The notes under the pieces were generated by a model. The model had not been told where the DNA came from, did not search any database, and was given only the letters and a program-made list of their open reading frames with translations. A DNA stretch of 64,000 nucleotides from Siniperca chuatsi (lineage: Eukaryota; Chordata; Actinopteri; Centrarchiformes; Sinipercidae): assembly GCF_020085105.1 (NCBI RefSeq), contig NC_058055.1:7003322-7067321 (forward strand), given 5' to 3'. Shown in pieces: positions 1 through 12,622 of this stretch (position 1 is its first letter; each line of letters opens with the position of its first letter). The translations under genes were made by a program, and so were the position numbers.

Positions 1-1202
1 GATTACTTTAATGTGCTGGCTGACATGAGCTATATTTTCAAGCAGCAGTTGGCTTGTCTAAGTGGTGATCTCTGCTGCGCAACCGGCTTGTCTAATCACT
101 GGGAAGCAGCCGTTGCAGAGAGCAGGGAGAGCTTGAGGGGCTGACACAGCTTCTGAGACATTCAAGGCCTCTCCCTCCCTCCCGTCGTCCTTGCTTTAGG
201 CCACTAGCTGGTTATTCATCAAGATGCCCCGGATAGAGTAACCGTCGAGTTAACTCTCAGGCAGCAGGAATGAATCCAATCACCATTATCTGACCCATTT
301 TAGCATCAGGTTAGTGCTCCATTTTGCCATCCATTAGGGAGACAATTCAGCCCTCGGGGGCAGTGCTGGTCTTTATAAGAGCCAAAAAAGCATATGGAGG
401 GGAGAGGGGGTAAGGAGGAGGAGAGAGAAAAAAAGGAAGAACGCGGCGGAATAAGAAATGATAGTTGCAGGGATGGATGGCCACACTTCAAAGGCAGTGG
501 AGAAGGCTAAAGTGATGTGGGAGTGGAGGGAACAGGGGCGGATGGTACATCAGGGACTTTAGAGTGAACATGACTGTGCAGGTTCCGCTAGGCACGAAGC
601 GCCCGCCAAGTAAAAAGCTCTGAGAGCCAAAGATAAACCATCGGCCTTTTCACAGCTCGCCAAACCTGCTCAGCCATGAACCCACTGTCAAACTTGTGTC
701 AAAACATCCATTTGATGAGTCTGTGTCATGTTTGTTGCCTTAAATATATCATTGCTAAATAAATGGCAATAATTCATTACAGTCCATTCTGCAGCTTCAG
801 TAAGCTGCTTTTAATAGACATATTTTCTCCACTTCACTGATTTAGAAATGTCAAATTTCTTCTAAGTCGGGGAACCCCTCACAGTTTTCCACCACTATAA
901 TAACAGCATCTTATAGGTAACATCTTTACATAAAAATCTTTAATAATGTCTTGTCTGCACGAAACAGTAAGAGTACAATTTATTTCCTTTAAACAGGTAC
1001 CATCTCAGTAGGAGCTCTGGGTCTGTGGATATATGCCACCTCGCAGCTCCACGTCTGACTCATGATGAGATCTTATCCTTTGTTCGAATCTTCAGGTCTG
1101 TCCTTTGCAGAGAAAAATACAAGAGTCATCTCAAATCCAGCTGGATCTGTTTCCACCACTTTGTCTCTTCAGGATTTCACCATTAAAGTCCTTCCATCCT
1201 AT
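1..1202. other. Intergenic region downstream of eral1
   Basis: No coding region is supported here; the open frames are short and lack homology. On the minus strand an AATAAA hexamer lies at 979-984, about 220 nt past the eral1 stop codon, and is the likely poly(A) signal. In mammals the mir-144/mir-451 cluster lies just past the ERAL1 3' end. Neither mature sequence is present in these 1.2 kb on either strand, so if the cluster exists here it lies left of the window. Confidence 0.6.
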
Positions 1203-4200
1203 TCACTTCTTCAGCTTGACTGAGAGCTTCAGCTTTACTTCCCTCAGGAAGACCTGGCTCAGGTCCTCACTGGCCTCTCGAGCGATCCGTGCTACCATCT
1301 GGCCGGCTGTGCCGATCACCATCCTCTATAGACACAAGAAATACAGCAACATCAGGCACCAGCGACTAGACAGGGCCATGGGTTTTTTTGCTGCAGGAAA
1401 TGACATATGAGTAATGCGGGTTTAAGAGACATAAACTTAGACTTAAAAGGTCCGTGTGGAAAATAGTTTCATGGTATCTGTAGATATAACAGCAAAGGAT
1501 AATAGAAGGTATTATAAAATCAAGGTTAAGATGGCATATTTGACAAGAAATAACAAAAATCAGAACCTAAAAAAGAACTTGGCAAAGATTAAACAATTAA
1601 AACACAACCAGACAAAAGGACAAAAAATGTTTAGTCCATTATGCATTTTCTTATATTGATAATTCATTTGAATACCTACTAACTCTATAATTCAATGTAT
1701 TTTACATCTCACTGAGGTTTTCCATCTAAAAAGAATTATGAATTACTTAATTCATAATTATGAAGAACTTAAAAAAATGTCATTTTAAATTTAGTCAAAG
1801 AAAACTGGACAAGATGGCTTTGTACCAGGAACTATTCATAAAATAAATGAGATTCAATTACTTTGGTCAGTCATCCCTGTGAGTTCTACCTGAGCTACAT
1901 TTCTGTAGTCATTCCTTTGATTAATGTAAAAGCTAAAGACTGGTGTTGGATGAGTCACTCTACTTGGAGGTCATTGGCCCTGAAACATTTCAGCATGACA
2001 GATGTAGCTTCAAATATTCTTTGCCATCAAATATACATGGTTTAGAAAGGCTACTCAAATATTTACAAGTTAAAAACACAAGGAAAAAGCAATCTGGAGG
2101 TATGGGGGAACGGCAAATACATATCAGAAGCCATCAGAGAGGCTACAGGTGTCATGGACAGTCACATGCCTGCCACGGGCCCAGCATCCTGAACATCCAA
2201 CAGTGATATTTCAGACTGTGGAAACATCTAATTACTGTAAAAAAAAAAAAAAAAAAAACTACCAAACAGGAGAAAACATTCATTTGAGTGTCCTGATTGT
2301 GATAACAAACAGACTAATAATGACTTTTTGACAGCTATGATATTTGTCATTTGGCATTGGAAGCCAAAGGTGATAACAGTCAGCATAATGGGATAGAGTA
2401 CTTTATTAATCCCAAAGAGAAATTGCAGCAGCCTAGTCACATAAAACACAAAAATATATAAGGTAGGTATAAACAATAAAATTTAAATGTATGTTAAACT
2501 AACCCAAGACTTTATATAGGCAGCTAGACATACAGTATGTTTACAGATGAGTCAAAGCTCATATTTAGTACAAAGGCCTAATAGATATTTCTCAAAAAGC
2601 CAGAAATGTGTAGAGAGCACTTACCATGTGAGTGTCTTTCTTGGCATAAAGTTTCACAGAAATATTGAGCTCACAATTTTCTCCATCTTGCCAGAGTTCA
2701 ACAGACTGAAAACAGAGACAAATGTTAACAATGTACTCACTTCCAGAAAAGTCAATAAAGTGGATGTTAACGAGGAACAGGAGATGTCAGCTGTTGGCTT
2801 AGACCAGTGGCCATTACTACATATCCCAAAATTCTTGGCATGTGTATTAAAGATGTAATCCAGATGAGCCTGACTGGGAAATCAGCTGCTTGCCATGTTT
2901 TTGCTTTTCTATTCATGTGTTGAAAGTTTGTCAGAAACATATAACAAATGAAGACTGTAATCCACTTTGTTTAGGTGGTGTGATTCCACACGTGTGGATG
3001 CAGGGCTACTACAATAGCAGTAAATACAGACCAACATGATAAATAACATGCAGAGAACAATGAAACATTGAAAATACTGCCCAAATGGGAAATTACATAT
3101 ACAAAATGGCCCTCCAGGGTGCATACGAAAAGCAGAAGTGAAGTAGGTGGAGGCTGGGGCCAATAGCTGCATCAAAGCACATGTCAGCATGTAGAGAGTG
3201 AAGGGATTTAAATAAGCCACAGAATCAGTGCAGTCAGATGTGACAGGTGTAGTCAGTTAGCTGTCAGCTTATCATCACGTGTGACTTAGAGTGCCCCTGC
3301 AAAACTGGTTCATTAGTCACCTGTGTCATTGTGTAGGGCACTTCCTGGGGCAGATGCTCCAGAAGCTTCTCTCTGATGATGTTGGTGCAGACTTCCTCTG
3401 GACTCTGGTCAGTCAGGACCTCACTGTGGTACTGCCACGATCCCGGCTTGGCCGCAACCATAAAGTAGCTCTACGAGACAAGAACGAGATACACGCATGG
3501 TTATTATCGTAAGATAAAAACAAAACAAACACTAATTGATACAAAAATAACAATGAGATGTTGTGAAAAAACTAATACTGAACTAAAGCCATCTCATAAA
3601 CCAAATACGCAAAAAAATAAATAAATAATGCATTTTAGTTCAGCGTTAATTTGGTTTTACTGTGGGATGGGGCATTTTAGTCAAGTATTGTACCTTCAGC
3701 GTGTCCACGTCCTCTCTATCCACAGACGAGAGCATGAAGACATCCTTGAAGTGAGGCCAGCCCTGCTGGCTCCTCAGCGCCTTCAGTTGCTCTTTGCTCA
3801 GCAAAGTGTTTGGCTCAGCGCTACCCTCAGGCCCTGCGCTGTCCTCGTCAGGCGATAACTCTGAATCCCTCTCTGGCCTCTTTTCAGCCCACGGAGGCTT
3901 GATCACTGGCCTGACCCGCATTCTGCGTCCGTTCACCATTCCACATGTCAGCTCCGCTGTGATATCCAGCAGCCTGTCCTTAGCCTCGACCAGGTCTACC
4001 TTAAAAACAGAGGAGCACCAGTGAAGACATCAGTATGACTTTTCAGTGCAGGTGAACATTTCTTTGAATGTTTTGGGAAGTATTCAAGGAAAGTCTGGTG
4101 ATATTCTATATTTTACTTATTGTCAACAGATCCCACAAAAAGACCAAAACCAACAATAAACTGGGTGACATGTTCCTTCATTACCATAAACATGGGCACT

Positions 4201-7200
4201 GTAGTTTATTTTGACTCAATTTCACATACACCGTCCTGCTGCTATAAATACTCACTAACACACCGATTATGGAATAATCTGCACCTGAAAATAATCCTCA
4301 ACAAATTACAAATGATTTAATCCTGTTTGAGTAAAGTCTGCTATAAGCTACAGTGGCCTGCTGTTATAGGAAATGATTTAGCCTTTAGAAAAAATGAAAC
4401 TATATATCCATGAAGATATGTCCATAAAGATTTCCGTCTATTATTCTGGGGAAGAATACCTTATTGAGGATCAGGATTGCAGGGATGTCAGGGTGCTGGG
4501 CCAGGCATTTGAGCACCTCGAAGTCAAGCCTGTTGCACATCCATCTGTCTGCCACATCCACCATGACTACCACTGAGAATGGATACAGTTCAAATTACAA
4601 GCCCTTGAAACTCAGCACTATATTACATTCTTAGCTTTAAATCTGTTATACAAAAGCCTCGAAAAGAAAATTGCAGCTCAAGTTCAACTAATAAAAGGCT
4701 CAGAGTAAATTTATATCATACTTAAGTCAGCTTCTTTGACTGTGTTCCAGGGATCCACGAGCAAAGACTTCTCCAACTGGTGTCTGTGGAGTGTCCATGC
4801 ATATATTACACTGTATAATGATACTGCATGTAGACTACAGACTTTGAAAAATACCAAAAATCTAAAAAAGAAAGGCACCTTTTGACCTTTGACAGAGTGG
4901 TGAGACCCGGAGTGTCCAGTAATATCTAAAAAAAAAATACACACATATGTATTTACTTTTGAATGGCATTATTCAATTATAACAGAAAAGACATGAAAAA
5001 GCTCTTACTATCTGTGTATCATCCTCTGTTAGGACGCCCAGGGCACGTGACCGTGTAGTGTGTACTTTCTTGGACACAGCAAACACCTTTAAGAAATAGT
5101 CATTGACTTTACAAACTGAACACCACCTTGCTCCTCAGTAAAACAGATACATTATAGCGTGCAGGTTTAAAAGGCAGACAGTTCAGACAGAGACCTTTCT
5201 GCCAAGGAGCTGATTGGACAATGTGGACTTCCCAGCATTTGGGGCACCTATTATGGCCACTTTCAAAACCTTTGCATTGTCAGGCTGATCTGGATGTCTC
5301 AGTAACAAAGACAACTGTTCACCTGAAAACACACAAACAAAAAGAATGACTAGACAGACAATAAAAGGAAATATGACAGCAGTAAAATAAAGGAACTAGA
5401 ACATCAGATTGGTGGCAAGATGACATCGGCAGAATTTGGAAAAGGGCTGGGCCTTGAATGATCAGATGGGTTTAGGGATGTAAATCTCTGAGGCAGTGGT
5501 CTGATTACCACTGTCTGGGGGAACCGAGGCTGGAAGGCGATGTAAACTGCTGTCTGCCTCGGCTGCTTTGCCTTTCATCAGTCTGTTGAGAAATGCCTCT
5601 GATGTAATAAAGCAAGCAGGAGTGAAGATAAATCCGTTCCTCCCTCCTCGGCTGCAGGCAGCGTTTCCTGTAAAGACATCAACATCTCCATCACTTCACT
5701 GTCAGCAGGGCTGCAAGGTAACTGACTAATTCTGCTTACTTGGATGTTAATATGACACAGTGTAATAATGCATCCGGATGGTCCTCATTCCACAAAAAAA
5801 CAACATGCCTTAATGAAAGTCTGCTTGTAGCTAAAGGGGCATAAAGTATTTTTAATTGTTATTAACAGTGTCGGTAGTTCTTCAGCTACCGCTGAAACAC
5901 AACACATCGATAGGCAGGCATTTTGATAACTGATAAATCGTTTAATTAATTTATCAAGATCAAAATTTGCTGGTTCCATTTACTCAAATGTGAAGATTTG
6001 CTGCTTTTCTTTATTTTAGATTATTGTAAATTGCATTAAAAACTAAATATTGTTGAGGTTTGGACTGTCTTCAAGCAATCTGAAGACATCACCTTCTTGG
6101 GCACTGCAAAATTGTGATGGACACTTTTTAATATTTCATAGACTAAACGATTATTTGATTTGTTGAAAAAATGTCACAGATTACTCCATAATGAAAATAA
6201 GCAGCCCTAGTTCAAACAAATACAGGGATGTAGTGTAGGGTGACCCACTCGAACCCAGTTTGCCCTAACCCTTCAGGCATGTTTTAAGAAATATAAAAAT
6301 ACTCTCTCTAATTACCTCATTAGAAATTCTTCAAATTTTATCTACTCCTTCTCCCCCCTTTGAAAAATACAGAATGTATGAATATTTAAACATTGTTCAT
6401 TTCAACAGGTTAACTGCTGGACACAAGATGCCTCCTACTTTACTGTAAAGTCCATTCTTAGTGAATGTGCACTGGAGGTTTCAAGTTTCCACATCACATT
6501 TGTGTAAGTTACATATATTGAACCATGCTGGCTTCCACAGTAGCTGTGATATCGCAAAACCAAGCTTGTATGTAGGAGCCTTCGACTCAGATTTAAGGTG
6601 AGCACAGAGGAACTTTCCCACTTCAGCAAATGAATGTGAAAACAGCCTTTTAGGGTCAATCTCTGCACATAGACCACAGTGTACAGTGTACCACGGTGAA
6701 GCTCAAACATCCAAGTAAAACACATTTTGAGTGGAGGGGGTCTTTAAATTCTGTCGAATCTTTAAAGGGTAAACTATCAGTAAATCTGAATGACTGTTTT
6801 CTAAAAATGGAAAGAAAATGGTGAATTTTATGAAAATAAATGACTTGTGTTTATACTGGTGGGTGTGTTGCCCTCATATGTTGTCATTATCTCTCATGTA
6901 TCCTGTCTGTGCCCTGTCTCGGACGACACAGGCGTTATTGAGGGAAATAAAAAGCAGCATAATACCACTTCAATTCACGTGTTAGCAAACAGCCTGCGCC
7001 CCAGAGGAGCGAAGAGGTGCCCTGATTTGTTTTGTCGCCCGGCTCCCTCAAAACGTCAGTGTGCGCTACTGAGCTGAAGGTCACATTTTCTCCATTTTCT
7101 ATTTATCCCATGCTTTACTATTAGCACAATATGTTTCCTTGCTAAAACATAAAAAACAAATGAGCAACAGAAAACCCTGTTTGGGACTGACCCGGTGTGA

Positions 7201-7297
7201 GAAGCCATGACGCACTTTCCTGACGAGCAGACACGACGACCCGTCTGGAGAGGACGGCGGACTCTCTGAACAACCGACCACACACTCTGAAAGCCAT
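1203..7297 (-). CDS. eral1: ERAL1, mitochondrial Era-like GTPase and 12S rRNA chaperone (11 exons)
   Basis: Coding exons in transcript order: 7297-7192, 5667-5509, 5322-5195, 5086-5009, 4925-4879, 4783-4722, 4572-4460, 3999-3694, 3470-3321, 2705-2625, 1325-1203. All junctions are GT-AG and in phase, giving 450 aa (human ERAL1 is 437). Residues 1-35 start [19 protein letters not shown] and are rich in Arg with no acidic residues except E12 and E27, like a mitochondrial targeting peptide. GTPase motifs: G1 GAPNAGKS (114-121), G3 DTPG (161-164), G4 NKVD (230-233, split across an exon junction). A C-terminal type II KH domain ends in SVKLKK. From the family: it binds the 3' end of 12S rRNA and helps assemble the mitochondrial small subunit. 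The loop between G4 and the KH domain is acidic and poorly conserved. The KH GxxG loop reads GTAG (415-418), without the lysine seen in human GPKG. Confidence 0.96.
5918..6211 (+). mobile_element. hAT-like MITE copy in eral1 intron 1
   Basis: The stretch contains the recurrent phrases 'GTGAAGATTTGCTGCTTTTC', 'GGTTTGGACTGT' and 'AATTGTGATGGACA', and ends in GCAGCCCTAG. It is a diverged copy of the same family found intact at 21513-21938. The left end is degraded, so the boundary is approximate. It lies in the 1.5-kb intron between eral1 exons 1 and 2. Confidence 0.7.
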
Positions 7298-7500
7298 TGA
7301 GCCTTGATAACAGTTACTGTTGTATTTCAGGTGATATGACAGTGTTTATCATTTCAGAGGTGAGCCGCTTGTTTACATTCACGTTGCCTACAGGGTGAAA
7401 CCATGTTGCTTTGACCAAACGAGAAACGTCTTCCGCTCTGAAGAGAGTGCCCAGTGAGGTTTGCGTGGAAAGCTACACCGCCCCCTAGCGACCAATATGT
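7298..7500 (-). promoter_or_regulatory. eral1: eral1 5' UTR and proximal promoter
   Basis: This lies immediately upstream of the eral1 start codon. On the minus strand there is an ETS/GABPA-like site AGCGGAAG (7430-7437), common in promoters of mitochondrial genes. There is also a strong match to the CTCF core, TCGCTAGGGGGCGG (7478-7491). No TATA box is visible. The exact transcription start cannot be read from sequence. Confidence 0.5.
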
Positions 7501-10500
7501 CAACTACAACATGTTCCTTCATCCTAAACTGTCTGTAACATAAGACTCACATTAGTGGTGGCCCGCAAAGCTTTTAAAGTCAAATACCAGTTTGACCACG
7601 GACACCTGGTTAAATGGGCTTTGTCGAAAGGAACCCAGATACAAATGTCTCGTATGTCTCTTGTATGACACGACTTATTTACATGCATTTGTTGATATGT
7701 ACATACACTCTTATCTTGACTCAACAAATACTGCACCAGTACAATAAGCTTCAGTTTGTAGATCAAAAATGACAGATCTGGGTCTAAGTGACCACAAAAT
7801 GATTGCACAAGACTAAAGCACTGAGGAAAGAAATAAAATGAGAGCTAAGGACTGAGACAGAAGATCATTTAGTTTAGAGGGACTAAAGAGAGGAAATCAT
7901 TCAAGTGGACAACGCTGTGCTATAGGTTATGAAGCCATTTTGACATGTATAATAATTGCATGGTTATTTTACATTAACATGTACATTAATATGTAAAATA
8001 ACTAAACAAAATAACAGTCATGCGTCATTTTGCAGTAAACCCTCTCTAACTCCCAGGAGACCCCTGGGGCCCCAGTTGGGGAACCACCTGTCTACAGCAG
8101 GTAGGATATTCAGAGGCTAATGGCAAATTCAGATCAGCTCATCACAATGCACAAACACATTTGCCGACATGAGCAACTCGCAGTTTAAAATGGATGACAG
8201 CGCTCAAAGGATCTTTTGGCTCGGATGATATTCTCTAGATTACTTTGTGAGGGATGGTGTGCCTGTAACCACAAATCAGATTGCACTGTGCAGACTTTTT
8301 CTTTCCCTCTTGTCCCTTGAGTACACAAAACAGAGCTTGTCCCAGAGGGTGCTTGAAGCACAGTTGTGACAATGTTGTCAAGGATATATCGAGCATCTGT
8401 GCTTATAGCAATATGCCAACCTGAGGAAAACACTGCATGCTCGTATACTCCGTATGCCCTATAACTCTTCAGTACTAATTCACAATGACAAGCTGATATA
8501 ATGACTTGATAACCATGAAGTCTGTAAGGTTAATCATCAGACTAAAAGGACACAGTTTGCATATTGATTGATGATTGTAACATGTTGTTTTCATTCTGTA
8601 TGGCAAAGCCAGGCAGAGCAGATGTCTCCCCATAGTCCATCAAACACGCCGGCTGTTTGTTAGTCCTCGAGGACTTGCTCCGGGTGGAACAAACACCTCC
8701 ACTGGGGAGGATGATGAAGGATATCAGGTAGCTCACAATCTGTCATCATCTAACTCTAAAAGCTCAGCAGCAATGGAAGGCCAACAAAAATGGAGCTTTT
8801 AGAGACACTTACTGCCGAATTCCAATTGAACCAGAAACCAAAAGGATATTTGAGGATCAGTAATGTTTGAACTTTCTCTCTATCTGCCTCCCTCCCACTC
8901 TCTCTCTCTCTCAAATTCATTCAAGGCCTTTTCTCCCTCTGGGCTTTCCTCACATGGCCATCTCACGTGGGAGTGTATCAGAGTCCTTTCTATGACTGCA
9001 TTAACTTTGGCCTTCCGAAAGAGCTCTCTCTCAAAAAAAAAGACAAAAAGGCTTCGCCTGCAGACCATTTAATCATAAGCTGTAGCCCACTTTGCCACTT
9101 GAAGTGCACTTGCCAATGAGATTCAGCATGGTGTGATGGAAAACCTCCCTCAGTATTCCTAATTAATCTTGTTTTCTGTAATTCTAACAGAACACTTTGT
9201 GTTGATAAGGAAAGGGTCAAATCTCCCTGAAAAGGCAGAATTCTTCTGTCGCTGAACCAAGTGATGTCAGACACAGACCCTCCACCACTTCAGGTTTCGC
9301 TCTGGCAACCTCTCTTGTTGATTTGCTAATAACACTAGCTGGGATTAGACGTGCAATTACTGTGAGCTTCTGCACTAATAGGAAAGTCTCGCAGGTCATG
9401 AGGAAGAACAAAGTTCATGGAATAATAAGCACAAGCCATGGGGCATGTCAACAAGGAGGTGGGAAAAACAATCAGTCAGTGCGTCAGAGCATCCATCACT
9501 CATTGCTGAATGCAGTGAAAGGTGTGATGCTGCACAGCTGGCTGACTAGTCTATAAAACAGCAGCTGCGGACTCCAACGCAGATAGCCCATTTGTAAAGG
9601 ATCCCACAGATTAATGAATGGATGGATAAATTTCCATATTTGACAAATGAGAAAGCAGTGAGATTTAACTTCGATTTATGTCTTACGTGACGCCCTGAAG
9701 GTCCCCCAAGGTCCCTCGATTCAGCAATCACTGCTCCATATGTCCTTGCTCGGACTGCTTTTTAAAAGAGGTGATTTAGCTCCCAAACTACCCATATAGG
9801 TCACACTGATGCTCTGATTGTACAATCTCTCTCTCAGTGGGGGAGATAAAGGGGGGGGGGGACTTTTATTCATTCTAGACTTGCAATCGATGTGACTTGT
9901 CTGTGACGTGGATCAATAATGCCTCTCTTTGAAATCATCAATCATGTCAGTGGTGAATTTAAAAAGCGTAATTAGGAACAGCGTTCTTAAACATCCTGTA
10001 TTGATGTCTTCTTTGGTATGGAGAAAGACACCATTCTGCATCATTAACTTTGTATTATTGCCTGATGGAGCCTGCTGCTGCTACTTCCCCACCTGCTGAA
10101 CTCAGAGCGCTGTGTGTGATTGGGCTTTCAGACCAAATTCTCCCCTCATTCACTTGCCGATGGGGGAAGTGAAGCTCGCAGGCCTAAATTTGGCTGGTGT
10201 ATTGTAATAAGCCCAGTCCGTCCTGGAACCCAGGCCATGGAGTTATCCTTCACAATGCTTTATATCAGAAATGTTTGTGCAGTTGAACATGTGTAATTTT
10301 CTCTGTAATCATCTTATTTGATTGCTTTTGTGCAGGTTCTAACCTGACATGACATTACATGGCCATGAGCACACATTCTCCAGCATTCCCATAACTTGCC
10401 ACAATCTTCTGTGTTGTCCATCTGTCTCTCTCTGGTAATAAAATGGTATCAATACTGTGGAGAGGGCAGGTGGGCGGTTGTAATGGAGTAATTTATTTTA

Positions 10501-10859
10501 GTTGTCACAGAAATATAAGTCTTTGATTAGGGAGCTATACACATCGGGCTACACAAATAGAACCTTTCATCAAATCACAAAGCATGTGACACTATTGACT
10601 GTGGAGTCTTCTCACTGGGTTTTATCTTCCCCAAGATTCATCATACAATATGTGAAGAGCACAATGATGGGTAATGCAGCTCAAGGCAAATCTTGTGCCA
10701 GTGTACCGGATGAGGATTACATTCGGGCCAGTAAAAGGCATGAACAAGCTGTATTTTTGGAAGGTAAAATGAAGATTTTGATGCAAGAAGTGATGATAAT
10801 CATTATTAAATGACAAACTGAGTGTGTCAGAGATTCGTGACATCCTCGCCACACGTTTG
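7501..10859. other. Intergenic spacer between eral1 and fam222b, left part
   Basis: No gene is supported. The open frames are short and without recognisable domains. The sequence is ordinary AT-rich spacer with a G tract near 9850. Position 8161-8181 carries a 21-nt sequence repeated exactly at 11361-11381 (see findings). Confidence 0.5.
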
Positions 10860-11515
10860 GTGGCTCCTCAATGGGTATTTTTCCCAGTCTGGAAACGTAA
10901 AGGTCTGTTCACCAAAATTACAAAAAAAAACATATGTTCCCGCATACCCCTAGCATTACATAGCCATGCAGATAATGTTGATTTTCATTGCTGAGGTTTC
11001 ATAAAACGTGGTCATCACCCCAATACAATGGAATTTTGTTTGTGGTACTTCCATTCCACCTTGCTAACAACACTATACACCAGCATGGCGTAGTCGTTTA
11101 AGTGATTCATGTTTTGGTGTACAGGCAACATTTGGCTTGTTGCTCAAAAAGTACTAAACAGACAAGTGACCTTTATCAATGTTACTTTTGGAGCAACAAG
11201 AAAAATAAATAAAAAAATAAATGAGTGTAGAACGAATGCAGATGCTTCCATACAGAGCACAATGGCTCACTGGATGGTTTGATGAGTATGAAAAGGATGT
11301 GAATCATATGCTGTGGCCTGCACACTCACCAGATCTCAACCTGATTTTAATATTAAAATATTGCCGACATGAGCAACTCGCTCAAATATTAGACAACACT
11401 CTCCACCACCATCATCATCAAAGCTCAAATCATTCATCATCTTGGAGAATCTATGCCAAGGGGCATTGTTGTCCAGTACCTTACTAACATATGTTGTTGT
11501 TTTTTTCCTTAAATA
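10860..11515 (+). pseudogene. Degraded Tc1/mariner-like transposase fragment
   Basis: An open frame from 11221 reads ERMQMLPYRAQW, then WFDEYEKDV, then LWPAHSPDLNLI. The WPAxSPDLNxI block is the signature around the second catalytic aspartate of Tc1 transposases. The typical downstream phrase (ESMPRGIV) is present near 11448-11475 but in another frame, so the copy is frameshifted. Only the C-terminal third is recognisable and no terminal inverted repeats are clear, so it is dead. The upstream part to 10860 also looks repeat-derived, but that boundary is a guess. Confidence 0.65.
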
Positions 11516-12399
11516 TGTCAACCCATTATTGCTTACTTATTAAAACACTACATCATTACTTTATTACAACCCACAAATTGACCATGAATCTTCAAAGGTT
11601 GGGATGATTAAGTTTCCTCTTCTGTGCACCTGTGTGTGAATTATGAGGGGAACACAGTGGTACAGTAAGTGATCTGGAGAAAATTAACTTTTCTGACATT
11701 TATCATGTGAACTAAGTGTAATAAGAAGACAATGACTAATTGATTACAAAAAAAACTAATTGTAGAATATATCCCAGGTTTTGGGTGATTCAACTTTAAA
11801 GCACAGTCACATTCAATTATGGAAGAAGTATTCAGGTCCTAACACTACTGCAATGTATATATATTCATTTACAAGTAAAAGACCTGCATTCAATTTTGCT
11901 CAAATAAAAGAATGGACATATTGTTGGCAAAATGTACTGAAAGTATCAAAACTAAAAGCACTCATTATCCAGAATGGTAAAATCAGAATGTTATAATATT
12001 GTATGTATTATATTATGGGATTATTATCATTATTATTATTATTATTAGTGCATTAACATGTAAGCAGCATTTTAATGTTATAACTGGTCAAGGTGGAGCC
12101 AACTTTAACTAGCATACTTGATATATGGTTGTTGGATAGTTTAATTAATCAAATAACAATGCATCATATTTTATGAACTGATTATATGTTTTGCAATGTA
12201 AAATCTCAATCTTCAACGCAACTGGTGACTACAGCTGTCAATTTAAGTGCCTCAAAATTGTACTAAGTACAGTATTTAACAAAATATGTTTAGTTAATTT
12301 CCACCACTGGTCACATTATATGCAAAGCTAACTGAGCACCATAACTAATTTAATTATTTCACCTTCCACATGGCAAACGTCGTAAAAGTATTTTGACAT
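11516..12399. other. AT-rich intergenic spacer upstream of fam222b
   Basis: Nothing coding is seen. An AT-rich stretch with an imperfect (TTA)n run lies at about 12018-12048. Confidence 0.5.
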
Positions 12400-12622
12400 C
12401 CAATTGAATTTCACACTGGCTGTACCTTTAAACCACTCGGCTGTACTGCGCAGCGGACAGTGCAGTCTGGAACGGTCCCAGTTACTGCGCATGCGTCGGA
12501 AGTTGCTGCCGCAGACAGCAGCAGCAGCAGTGATTCGGCAGCGCAGGGCAACGGGAGAAAATCTGTCCGTTTTAAACCATGGCGACGTACTAAACGATGC
12601 CTTTCGCAGAGGTAAACGGAGA
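12400..12622 (+). promoter_or_regulatory. fam222b: Probable fam222b promoter and noncoding exon 1
   Basis: This is the only GC-rich, CpG-containing stretch between eral1 and the fam222b start exon. It contains an NRF1 site, TGCGCATGCGTC (12486-12497), typical of CpG-type housekeeping promoters. A consensus donor GTAAGT follows at 12623, with an alternative GTAAAC at 12611. Assignment to fam222b is inferred from strand, position and the conserved head-to-head arrangement with eral1. Transcript data would be needed to prove the splice to 31301. Confidence 0.5.

Noticed and set aside
1-1202. mir-144/mir-451 cluster expected beside ERAL1
   Set aside because: I searched by eye for both mature sequences and their reverse complements and found neither; the cluster, if present, is outside the window.
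1734-1759. AT-rich palindrome with 11-bp arms (AATTATGAATT / AATTCATAATT)
   Set aside because: Perfect but short and AT-only apart from G/C at one position per arm; expected in AT-rich intron DNA.
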